Shown: in pieces, positions 10,353 to 20,672 of the stretch
How positions within the stretch are numbered: position 1 is the first letter of the stretch
How the letters are laid out: the number at the start of each line of letters is the position of its first letter
Assembly: GCA_015143295.1 (NCBI GenBank)
Contig: CM026562.1
Location: 1,054,001 to 1,118,000, forward strand
Reading direction: 5' to 3'
DNA length: 64,000 nt
From: Tetracentron sinense
Lineage: Eukaryota; Streptophyta; Magnoliopsida; Trochodendrales; Trochodendraceae
Notes under the pieces: model-generated
Databases searched by the model: none
The model's input: the letters and a program-made list of their open reading frames with translations, nothing else
Told to the model about the DNA's origin: nothing
Program-made: the position numbers and the translations under genes

Positions 10353-10874
10353 GGCAATAGATTACCTCTGCCAGATGCCTGATCAGATTCACATTCGGCA
10401 CCACTCTTCAGCTAATACGTGGAATGGTGTTCCACTAAGGAGGTGATAGCATGCATCTCGAATGTTCCATTGTATGGTACACACACCTCCCAAGCTTGCC
10501 ACATATGATCTTCGACATTTATTAACCGTGGTTAAGATTCACTCATACCTAGGGTTAAATAATGTAACCTTAGTTTTTAGAAAAATATATTTTAAAAATT
10601 AACCTTGGTTATGATTTCACTCATTCATGTGGTAATTTTTTAATGATATTTTTATAAAAACTAAGGTTAGATTATTTAACCATAAGGATGGGTTAATCTT
10701 AACCACAATTAATGGGGGTATCAAAGAGCACATGTGAGGGGCTGGGAAGGTAAGCACATAATGTCCAACGGAACATGCTACCACCTCTTTAGTGGAACTC
10801 TATTCCATACGTCAGCAGAAGAGTGGTGCCCGACTTTGAATCTCGGGGATCTGCCACAAAGGTAATCCATTGCC
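10353..10874 (+). mobile_element. Mutator-like foldback MITE, 9-bp TSD
   Basis: A 522-bp element with long terminal inverted repeats (left GGCAATAGATTACCTCTG, right reverse complement GGCAATGGATTACCTTTG) covering roughly 200 bp per arm. It is flanked by the exact 9-bp TSD TTTATTTTC (10344-10352 and 10875-10883). It has no ORF. The subterminal TTAACCGTGGTTAAG/CCTAGGGTT sequence resembles the MITEs at 19732 and 20098. Strand is arbitrary. A 9-bp TSD is the Mutator-superfamily hallmark. Confidence 0.9.
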
Positions 10875-10883
10875 TTTATTTTC

Positions 10884-11397
10884 CCCCCATGAACACGTGT
10901 GTAGTGGTATTATGTAATATTATATTATATATATATATCTGAGATCGGACCCCATGAACACTGCATTAATTTTTTTGGTGTGTATTATAAACCTTAAAAG
11001 TTCATTTTTCTCAAAAGTTCAAGAGTTTTTTCTTATGATGAAAGAAAAGAAAGAGAAAACAAGAGGGAGGGGGGGGGGGGGGGGGGGGGGGGGAAGAGGT
11101 TTCTTTTTTGGCACTATTTTCTTCACGCTAGAATTTCCGTAATCCCATTGAATACATAAAACAACACCTATGAAATATTCATGACTTCAAACCCTCCTGC
11201 TATCATGCTTGAATAGTAGGTATGAATCATAGTTCAAACATATCTGGATCTATTCCATATATGCCTTGCTCCAGATATTAGAATAAATATCCGTCGAAGT
11301 AAAACCATCTCTATCAAAATGACTGACCCATTCTTTGTACTATCAATAAAATCAACTATAAAAATCACACTAATGTTCTAGAAATACAGAAACAAAG
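10884..11397. other. No gene recognised; AT repeat and 25-nt G run
   Basis: It contains a short TA microsatellite near 10925-10937 and a purine-rich stretch ending in a 25-nt G homopolymer at 11069-11093. Small ORFs here only translate these low-complexity tracts. I see nothing else to support. Confidence 0.5.
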
Positions 11398-13148
11398 TGT
11401 TGATGATGAAAAATGATGCGATTGACACATGGAAAATATTTCCTACTCAGACCAGATTCGAACCAGTCAGAAGCCACGTGGATAAAAAATTATGATGACT
11501 TAAAATGTTTTATTACCTTAAAATAAGTTTTGCTTAAAGAATAGACCTTAAGTCAATAGCGTATCAGATGCTCATTTATACTATTTTATTGTTTAACACT
11601 TTTGAGTGTGATAAGCTTTCAGATACCTTGAAGTATGTCATGTTCGAGAATAAAATCCGAACTCCGAGCATACTGATCAACTCACTACGCCTTTGTGGTC
11701 TGAAGTAATTCGAGTATTTCACAGATGATATGATCAAATGAGCAGATTTTGATCAACTGATAAGATATGCTTTCAAACTCAGATAGAAAGCTCAAAGGCG
11801 GTATTCTCTGTCATGACTAAATTCATCATTGGTAAGACTTCAGTAGAACCAGATTACTGAACGTTTTCTAACGCCATTATAATATCTTATTCTTCAAGAC
11901 AGGTCTTGAATCAATGGCGTTTTGAGCTTATGCTGATCAGAAGCTCGAAGGAGTCATACACTGTTGAGACGAAAAGGCGGTTACCAATTCAGCCTCGTCT
12001 TCATAGGGATTCGGTGGAATCAGATCACCATGTACCCTATTACCTTGCCAGGGGGTAAATGTATTGATTACCTTCCTCATGGGAATGAGCGTGTGTGTTC
12101 CCCCCATCTCCTATTCCAGTAAAGTATTAATTACTTTTTGGGCTGACAGTCATGAGGGAATTCTGGGATGTATCTTGCCCCATTTTCCTATGGGCTATTG
12201 AAGGAAAACGCGGTCTCCATAGTTCCATTTTTTAGTACTAGATGATTGAGGCCTAACGGTGGACATCGTATCCACCCTGAGAATAGTGCCCTCATCCAGC
12301 ACTTATAATTTCTCTAGACAAGTTATCCCAAAGGCTTATGATCGCCTTTGGTATACGATGATTTATGTATATGTATGTATCTGGGAGAAGGATTATGAGA
12401 TGTGGTTTGGAGGGCTAGGAGAGAATTTTTTAAAAGTGGTTAAACTCCTTCTTGAGGAAGTTTAGTCTTTTAACCTTTGAAGAATGTGTCCAAATGATTG
12501 TTTTAGTCATAACAATTCAAATGATTAAAGCTATAATTGACAGTTGGTTATAGTGGTTTCGATGAGCTGACATCCCTTCCTCAAGAAAACACGTGATATT
12601 TAATAGATAGGCTCCCTTTAACAGATTTAAGTTACTTTTAACAGAATATAAGTTAGTTATTGACAGAATGGCTCCACTTAACAGAAAAATAGCTGGCATA
12701 CGTCAGGGTTGGTTAGCTGTCACATTAGAGAATATTCCAATTATTAAATATATTTTCTCTATAAATATGAGACCTGTAGGTATTAAACTGTACAGGAACT
12801 TTTCGGATCAAACGGAGAGTTCTGACTAAATTGAGTCTAAACTTTTTGGATTTTGCTTTTAGAAAACTTTGCTGAAAAGTACTAAACCAGAAGGATTTTT
12901 GAGTGTTCTTCAAAAGAAAGGCTGCCAAGCTTATCAGTGTTCTTCACTGTCCCTCTTCTCTCCCTTCGACTACTTTCATATTTTCTTCCTCTCTCTTTTA
13001 TTCATTCTTTCAGGAAACCTAAAGCAGTGCGAATGTAGCTAAACTGTTTCAGGCTTACAAAACAACCCAGAGATACTAAAGGAGGAGGTTGCTGATTATG
13101 AGTTGATGACAATCCGTTAATCCTACCAGGCAAATCTACAGTTGCGAA
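11398..13148 (+). repeat. Possible solo LTR (tentative)
   Basis: The segment begins TGTTGATGATG and is flanked by an identical pentamer CAAAG on both sides (11393-11397 and 13149-13153). It contains a good TATA box (CTATAAATATGAGACC at about 12760-12775) about 390 bp before the end. It has no ORF with recognisable homology. Against the call, the right end reads ...GCGAA rather than CA, and there is no second copy in the window to align. Confidence 0.35.
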
Positions 13149-13395
13149 CAAAGATCTGAAGATCCACTCTAGCAATCAAGATCCTCGGATCCAACACAAG
13201 GAAATTCAACTATCGAACTACAAGAAAAGAATGGTCGTGCCCTAATAAGTGATTTATTTTGGATTGAAAAGCTAGGACTCGATGGTTCTTCTAGACCTAA
13301 CTCATTGACATGCCATTTGTAAAACGAAAGAATTATAAATCTCCAAAATAATAGATAGAAATATGGAAAATAAAGCCATTGCGACACCCATCAAA

Positions 13396-13580
13396 GGGTA
13401 ATATAGGGGGAGTTTGTTCTCACTTGGAAACATATAGATAAATTACTTCTTTGGTTCTCATTTTGATATTGTCAATTGGAAGCCTATTATAATCACAAAA
13501 TATGTCTTGTTTTTTTTTTGCATTTTAAAACATAAGCATTGTTTAGATAATGTTTTATTCTCCCCTAAGGACATAGTACT
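13396..13580 (+). repeat. F-box gene 3' end and flank, copy 2 (empty MITE site)
   Basis: It matches 10031-10352: TATAGGGGGAGTTTGTTCTC, GAAACATATAGATAAATTAC, then TAGATAATGTTTTATTCTCC. The last block is the unoccupied equivalent of the target TTTATTTTC where the 10353 MITE sits. It includes a truncated F-box tail ([10 protein letters not shown] then stop). The bases before it (13154-13395) show nothing recognisable. Confidence 0.75.
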
Positions 13581-13790
13581 ACTTTTTTTATTTGTATTGT
13601 GGTGGGTCTGAAATGGATCTTACTTTCTTGTTGCACGTGTCCTCTGCTCACTAGAAGAATAGCTTCCTCCTTCCTCCAGCGCAGTGGTCCTCCACCTGCA
13701 GAAGACACTCTGACGCTCAACTCAGTTTTCACTCAATGTTGTTATTCCTTAACAATGGCAAAAATCCTCTCTTCACCCGCTCGACGTGTC

Positions 13791-13920
13791 TCCAATGAGA
13801 TAGTCCTTGCCTTTTGAGACTGTGACAACTGATGGGACCGCTAGCTAAGGACAAAAGGCAAGGACTATCTCCAATGAGATAGTCCTTAGCTAGCGGTCCC
13901 ATCAGTTGTCACAGTCTCAC
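13791..13920. repeat. Nested palindrome with perfect 36-bp arms
   Basis: AGACTGTGACAACTGATGGG... beginning near 13819 is repeated as an exact reverse complement ending near 13918 (...CCCATCAGTTGTCACAGTCT). Inside lie two further copies, one direct and one inverted, of CAATGAGATAGTCCTT and GAGATAGTCCTTGCCTTTT. The arrangement looks like a local inverted duplication by template switching rather than a transposon, as I find no TSD. Bases 13925-14227 downstream show no gene. Confidence 0.75.
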
Positions 13921-14730
13921 CTACCGAGTCAGTGAAGCTGATGAGCTATATCCTCCTATGTTAGAGGTTTAAAGGGTTTTTGTTACGTCAATAGTCTGCA
14001 ACTTTGGCCTGACAAGTCCGTACAGGGATGGGACATGAAGGTATGCCTCCATTTTCTGTTAGGGGCGATATTTCTACTCGGAACATGCTTGTCTCCATGC
14101 CTGGTTCAGCTCGGGAAGGAATAGTATGAATCCCTTTTAATGATGATTGGACGGGATGCTTGGACTCGACTTGGTTCTGCTAAGGCCGGGTTGGCTGAGC
14201 TTGAAAATTCCGATGAACCCCAAAAAATACTTTGTCGCGACCAAAAATCTCACCTAGAAGTTATTAGACTTTGGCTCATGACTCATTATATCAAACTATC
14301 ATGTGAAAACACACAAGGCATACTAATAGCGGAAGCTGAAAATTTCTTCATAATATAAACATATAATGTATTTCAAGTGCTAATAAAAGTTCACAAGTCA
14401 AAACATAAAATGGAAATCCCCACTTAACAAAATATATCAGTCCCTCTCTCCTCTCAACAATATATAATCTAGATAGGGCTACTTATCTAGAGCCCTCTCC
14501 TCCTGAGGATGATCCATAGCGGGCTCTTCCTCGAAGTACTTCTCGACCCATGGTTCAGGACCATACACATCAATAGGACCTGCCAAAGATAATAGTTTGG
14601 CTGAGCATTGAAAGGCTCAGCGTATACAAACTACTACATAATAATGTTATAAACATTAACATGCTTTCATATATAGTTCATCGAAACATTCATGCATACT
14701 GTAATCAAATGCGAAAATCATACTTTCAAA

Positions 14731-16025
14731 TAAGGCTATAAACAGAGCGGATTCGGAGCGGATACCTCAATATTTGAATTCGATTCGGTTACAAATATCC
14801 ACTATCCGAATTCGTTCCGTTATCCGTCGGATAGCTAAATCATAATTTCGAATTCGAATCCAACTAAATAATCGAATTTCAGATAATATCCGAATTCGTC
14901 CAATTATAGTAGCCGAACTCAAATAATCCAATTAATGAATTGGAAGATTATTTGATTTATCAGACATGTTAGATCATCCCAAAAATCCAAAAAAAATTGG
15001 AAGGAGATGAACAAAAACTAAAGAAAAAATTGAAAGAATGAAATTAAAATTTGGGAGAACTTATAGATACCTAAAAAAATAAAAAATATAAATTAATCAC
15101 ACATTTGATTCATTCAAGCACAAATCACACCAAATAGAACAATGAAAATAGAAAAAAAAAAATTCTAGTGGAAGAAGAAGAACTCACTAGTTCCCATGTC
15201 CAACCCTTGGACGACTCAATTCGGAAGTCAAAGGGGAATATTGCAGAAAAAATAAAAGAGGCCACCATAGCATCATCTCTCTCTCTCAACCATTCATTCA
15301 TCTCTTGCATTTCTTCCATCTCAGCCAGTTCGTGTTCCCACCATTGACAGCTTCCAAGGTGGTTCAAAGGCTTCATCGTTCACACTTGTTGGATATGGAA
15401 GGAGGAGATGCAGACTCCTCTCCAAAAGGCCTTGGCTTGCCTCTGGCGAAGCCAAAAAGGGCTTATCTCGGGGTTCCATAGAATAGGTGACATGTGGTGG
15501 AGAAGTCAAAATCATGGGGCCCATGATTTTGACTTCTCCACCTACAATAAGGCATGTGGCGATAAGTGTGTGAGAATAAGGGTGTGAGATGTCAAATGGG
15601 GAGAAGTCAAAATTATGGGGAGAAAATGGAATGACTTCTCCCCCATTTTTACGCCAAGTGTCGCACTATGTATGGAACCCCGAGAGCCCTTTCTGGCTTC
15701 GCCAGAGACAATCCGAGGCCTCTCCAAAATTGCCAACCTTTAAAGCTTCTTCAACAAGCTAATGTCTAGGGTTTGAGATTTGACAGATTTTATATATGAG
15801 GTGCACTTACCATTTTGACCTCTTATAATTGAGATATTACCTCAAATGTTAATTAGACAAAGTAATATATAAGGGGCATATTTGGAACTATATGTAGATA
15901 TGTTATGCATTCGGTCGGATAGTTATCGAAGCAAATAGACCACTATCCGAATCCGCTTCGATTATAAACGGATAGGTAAACTGGTATTCGGATTCAGATA
16001 TTATCCGAATCCGTTTACAGCCTTA
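14731..16025. mobile_element. Non-autonomous hAT element, 8-bp TSD
   Basis: It has terminal inverted repeats TAAGGCTATAAACAGAGCGG (left) and TAAGGCTGTAAACGGATTCGG (right, reversed), with repeated subterminal CGGATTCGGATA-type motifs. It is flanked by the exact 8-bp TSD CTTTCAAA (14723-14730 and 16026-16033). It is 1295 bp long, 293 bp of which is the MITE nested inside it, and has no transposase ORF. An 8-bp TSD and TA-rich, GC-anchored ends are typical of hAT. Confidence 0.88.
15428..15720. mobile_element. Mutator-like MITE nested in the hAT element, 9-bp TSD
   Basis: A 293-bp foldback with inverted repeats GGCCTTGGCTTGCCTCTGG (left) and GGCCTCGGATTGTCTCTGG (right, reversed), both followed by CGAAGCC and CGGGGTTCCATA. 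It has the exact 9-bp TSD TCTCCAAAA at 15419-15427 and 15721-15729, and a second inner inverted pair around GAGAAGTCAAAATCATGGGG. Confidence 0.9.
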
Positions 16026-16482
16026 CTTTCAAATGTCAAATGTGCATACTTTTCTACTTTTCAAAATATATACTTCTCTTTGCTTTCTTCCAAAACCATA
16101 TTCTTTTAGAAGTTTCTTCATGTCTTTTACTTTGCAAGTGTCATCTTCCAGTTGCTTTGCATATGACTTATTATGACAGTGTACTTTCAATACTTTATGT
16201 CTATTGTATTCAGAATTTTTAAAATCTTATTGAGTATATTTTACTCTAATTTTTGTAGTAGATTTCGCAACGATTTGGAGCCCTTGCCGAACATATATAG
16301 TTGGTGAGTACTTTGCAATTATTTGTTGGAATTCAAAATCCACCACATGATGATTGAACATCATCCTTCTTTCAATATGTATCTTTTCTCTACACTAATT
16401 GTTTTTCAAAAGACTATAAAACCCATAATTTTATAGTATTTTTTCTCTACACTAATTTTCTTTTGAGGGTATTATAGTACTT

Positions 16483-19130
16483 GGAAGTATAACTACCCGG
16501 ATTCCTATAACTATCCCTCATTTGCACGATCTGCACGATTCCTAAAAGTTCAGTTATTCACTTAAGCCAACTATCTATGTGATCTCCACTTAGTTCTCTT
16601 CCATTGTCATATGCAACTCACGCTTGCATCCACAAATTGATCACTCCGACAGTTATCACCGCTCGATTTCGCCCATTGATGCATTCCCCTGCTAATTTGC
16701 GCCACAACTTCTGAATGACCGTATAATTTTGGAGTTACGGCTATTTGATTTTTTGGTTTGTCTCTGCAGACAGACCTAGTCAAACAAACCTCAGCGGACT
16801 GGCCAAATAGCCAGTCCCTGATTGAGCCATCGCGAACTGACTCCATGAGTTAGTCTGTGGATAGACTTCAAAAGTCAATCCCGCGGACAAACCCTTGAAA
16901 TAGCCCCGTAGGCTGGCCAAAACCCAACCCTCACCAAACCTAGTCCGCGACAATAAATGGCCTGGAACCTAACCAAGACCACGGGCAAGACCCATGGTCC
17001 CACCCCTTTATGGTCCACGGACTGACTAAGGTCAACCCCTTTTCAGTGACTTGGTCCGAGACCCAAATAGGCCTTGGACCTGAGTCTGCCATCTCCCCAG
17101 CTGGCAGTCAATATTTGACTGCCACATGGCAAGGAACCCATAAGAAAAAGGATTATTTGCCATGATTGGGGGAGTCCCAAGATAAGGATCTCCCCTTCTT
17201 TCCCAATGAAAGGGTGCCATATAGCACCCCATTCAAAATAGGAGAGTTATCCTCTCCCCTTTTGGAAGATAAGATTTTTTCCTTTTTTTTAGGGGAAAGG
17301 TCTTATCCTCTCAGGTTCCTCAAATAGGGAAACTGATTTGGAGTCCTTCAACAAAGAGGACTCCTAAACGTCCCAAATTTCCCATGTTAAGGGAAACCAG
17401 CTGTCAAAGACAGATGTCCCTCTCCAGGGATAGGGAAACCCTTTTGACCTCCTCAAAAATAGGAAGTCAAAGGAGAGTCCAAAAAGGACTCTCCAAAAGA
17501 TATAAAAGGGGAGTTTCTCACAAGAAACTCACAGAGAAAAAATAAGCATACGAGACCAAAATCCCAGGAACAAGAAGAAGAGAGAGAGAAAGAGAGCTTT
17601 TCTTTTCTTTTTGCAGGAAGACATCAACCAAGGAGAAAAAAGAAGAATCTCTTCCATCAATGGAGAATATCAGGTGAACCCTAATATAGCCACCTCTCTT
17701 TATTTTCCCTTTTTTTTATTTATAAAAAGACCTCCATGAGGCATCTATAACACCTACATGGGATCTTGACAACCCCTTTGAATAAATAAAATATTTTCTT
17801 CAAATCCTTGTTCTTCTTTATTTCTTCTTCATAATCAAAGGTTCTTCTCCAAATCGGAAAGGTAATTAACAATCCGAGTTTACCCGGATTGGAAGGATAG
17901 TCCTCCACATAAAATAATAAACTTCATACAACAATGGAGGTAATCTGACTGCAAGGTTCAAGAAGTCAATCATCAAAAGATGTTTGAAATTTGCGTGTAT
18001 AAATTTCTGGCACGCCCGGTGGGACATTCTTCTCCTCTCATCTTTGAAGAAGAATTAAAAAAAAAAAAAAAAATAGAAAGATGAAGTAATCTTTTCCTCT
18101 CTTTTCTTTATGTTTTGTTCAGGACGATCGAGATCGTGTGCATACGTTGGGCCTACATCATGACGATCAACCGATGGGTATATGTACCCCCAATGCCGAT
18201 TCCGGTAACTCAGTTACTCACATGGGCTAAGGTAGCAGCAGCCCCGACCAGGAGGGTTTGGCCAACTGGCCAAATCCCTGCCAAGAGGTCACGGTCAGTA
18301 GGCCAAACCTTTGATAAGGAGGCCCCTACTCGCAGCAGGAGCAAAGTCCACCCCATCAACTCAGGGGTGGAAAGGCAGGTTGCCCACCCACACTAAGTCG
18401 CCAGCCCGTGAGCTTCAGAGGATTCCATCCAACCCGCAGGAACCCCGGAGAACATATGTCCATTCACGGATATCTTTGTCCGCGGATACCAAGGAGGGTG
18501 CACCCAACCAAGTGCACACAAAGCAAAGTGGCTCAACCACTTCGCGACAGGTTAGCCCAAAAGCCCGACCTATGTCACCAGAAACCCTCGAAATGGATTT
18601 CACAACAATTAGCCCTTCGGGGTCTACTGATGGAGCAAGCTCGTTTATGGCTTAAACCATGATCTAGTCAAATTCTAAACAGGAAAAATCCTATGAGTAG
18701 ATCCTAAGACATACTGTTGAAAGCCCTCAGCCCAAGTTGGCTGTTGAAACTCCCCCTTCAAAAAATTACCAAAAGGGGGGAGATGCTGCCAAAATTTTCT
18801 CAGGGCGAAAAGATAAATTCACTGGCCAAAAGAACTTAAGAAAGACTTCCTCAACAAATTTGATTAAAAAGAGAAAAAGGGAATCAAGTGGGAAGAATAA
18901 GTCTGCGAACTAGGTCCATACACCTGAAAATCTGCCCGTAGGCCAACCCTACGGACAGTGGCAGAAGTTTTATGCCAAGTGGCCAAGGCCACCTTGCGAA
19001 CAAAGGCCAAGACCGCTCCGTGGGTAAGAGGCAATTAACATCTACGGACACCAATCAGGGTCCACGGACTCAAAGCCCAGCCAAACCCAAAGGTCCAACT
19101 CAGGTTCACCCCATGGGCAGAGTTGTGTAC
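16483..19130 (+). mobile_element. LARD-like LTR element: LTR, primer-binding site and non-coding interior
   Basis: A TATA box (TATAAAAGGG at 17501-17510) lies in a dyad-rich LTR-like stretch. It is followed 500 bp later by TGGCACGCCCGGTGGGAC at 18008-18025, which has the form of a Ty3/gypsy (Tat-type) primer-binding site placed right after a 5' LTR. The LTR therefore ends by 18007; its left end is not resolved. The interior (18026-19130) has several short overlapping ORFs (18115-18662, 18972-19244) but no recognisable gag or pol motif, so a large retrotransposon derivative is the best fit. No 3' LTR was found. Confidence 0.5.
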
Positions 19131-19722
19131 AACTCTGCAGACAGGTCTAGGAGCAGACCTGAGTTTGCAGATAGAGTTCTCAAAAACACATCTCTTGAAT
19201 CTCCCTCTATTTGGGTTGAGGGTGTATGGTGTGTGTGTGCGTGAGTGTGTGTGGTCTTCTTTCCTATGACTGTAAAAAAAAAAAAAAAACTGTTGAACAA
19301 TACAAATGATAAATGCAATCCCAACTCAAAGTGCTACCTAAATCACAGCCATTCCAAATACAAGTGCCATAAACCTGGAAGGCATAAATAGATCATTTAT
19401 AACACAGCATCTTACTGCCTGTGGGTGTGATTGAACTCTTCCCGAGTTGAATCGCAATTGGCTGTGATTCCATCTCAAAAAAATAAAGACAAAAGAGGAG
19501 AGCTAGCTCCAACGCATTTAATCCAAATTTTTCCATAGACGCAAGATGGGCTAACACTTGAAATGTTTCATCATTTAAACAATTTTAAAATTAAAAGCCA
19601 GAGAGTGTTGGGCATTTGTAGCGCCACAATTGCATCTTTGGAAGATTTGCGACTGGGGCAAGCAAAATCCAAAACGAAAAGAAGGTAAATCTACGAAAAC
19701 CCTTCCACTTTGTCAAACATAT
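19131..19722. other. Intergenic; GT-rich and poly-A tracts
   Basis: It contains a GT-rich microsatellite at about 19223-19252 and a 16-17 nt A run near 19274-19290. No ORF or repeat with recognisable homology was seen. Confidence 0.5.
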
Positions 19723-19731
19723 TTTAGTTAA

Positions 19732-20087
19732 GGCTCAGGATTCTGGAGTTCAAACCGGGGAGACTCTCTCCGGTTTGAACCCCTAGAGGTCGCCACGTGT
19801 CTCCTTTGACACCCCTTAACCATGGGTAAGGTTCACCCACCCATCCTTGGTTTTTTTTTAATATATTAATTATTATTTTTTAAATTAAAAAAACTGTTTC
19901 TAGAATCTTTTTAATATTAAAAACAGTTTTTAATTTTAAAAAAAGAATTAATATTTTAAAAAAAAAACCAAGGATGGGTGGGTAAACCTTACCATGGTTA
20001 AGGGGTGTCAAAGGAGACCCGTGGCGACCTCTAGGGGTTCAAACCGGAGAGAGTCTCCCCGGTTTGAACTCGAGAGAATCCTGAGCC
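19732..20087. mobile_element. Mutator-like foldback MITE I upstream of the PPR gene
   Basis: A 356-bp, almost perfect hairpin: GGCTCAGGATTCTGGAGTTC on the left and its inverse on the right, with the arms meeting in an A/T-rich loop. It has the exact 9-bp TSD TTTAGTTAA at 19723-19731 and 20088-20096. The arms contain CCACGTGTCTCCTTTGACAC and TTAACCATGGGTAAGG, shared with MITE II. Confidence 0.92.
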
Positions 20088-20097
20088 TTTAGTTAAT

Positions 20098-20517
20098 GGC
20101 ATCAAATCCTCTCCGGTGATAACCGGATTTGGCAAATCCGGTTATCACCCCTAGAGGTCACCACGTGTCTCCTTTGACACCCATTAACCATGGGTAAGGT
20201 TCACCCAACCCTAGGGTTCACCCACCTATTTTTGGTTTTTTTTAAAAAATAATAATTCTTTTTTTAAAATTAAAAAACAGTTTTTAGAGTTTTTTTAATA
20301 TTAAAAAATAGTTTTTAGAGTTTTTATATTAAAAACAGTTTTTTAATTTTAAAAAAAGAATTATTATTTAAAAAAGAAACCAAAAATAGGTGGGTGAACC
20401 CTAGGGTTGGGTGAACCTTACCCACGGTTAAGGGCTGTCAAAGGAGACATGTGGTGACCTCTAGGGGTGATAACCGGATTTGCCAAATCCGGTTATCACC
20501 GGAGAGGATTTGATGCC
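20098..20517. mobile_element. Mutator-like foldback MITE II upstream of the PPR gene
   Basis: A 420-bp hairpin with ends GGCATCAAATCCTCTCCGG and its inverse. It has the 9-bp TSD TTAGTTAAT at 20089-20097 and 20518-20526, which overlaps the TSD of MITE I. The arm interior is related to MITE I (CCACGTGTCTCCTTTGACAC, TTAACCATGGGTAAGG), but the termini differ. It ends only 155 bp before the PPR start codon. Confidence 0.92.
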
Positions 20518-20672
20518 TTAGTTAATAGTCGTTAACTCAAATTTGCGGAAGCCGTTATCTACGAAAACTCTACCACTTTGTTGTTACAATGCCACTTCGC
20601 CATGAGAGAAGAACACAGTAAATCTCATCTCAGACTTTCTCCATTATTAGGTGCCACTCAATTCCAGGATTC

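Larger units (their letters stand above)
14233..16477 (-). repeat. Ty3/gypsy solo LTR with nested insertions
   Basis: In + orientation it begins TGTCGCGACCAAAAATC and ends GGGTATTATAG. Reversed, that resembles LTR termini of plant gypsy elements (TGTAATACCC start, GGTCGCGACA end). It is flanked by the 5-bp TSD TACTT (14228-14232 and 16478-16482). Without the hAT insertion at 14731-16025 the LTR would be about 0.95 kb. No internal region is present, so it is a solo LTR left by LTR-LTR recombination. The first base pairs at the right end deviate from canonical CA. Confidence 0.6.

Noticed and set aside
18115-19244. Several overlapping ORFs in the LARD-like interior
   Set aside because: They overlap in different frames, lack recognisable domains, and composition explains them.
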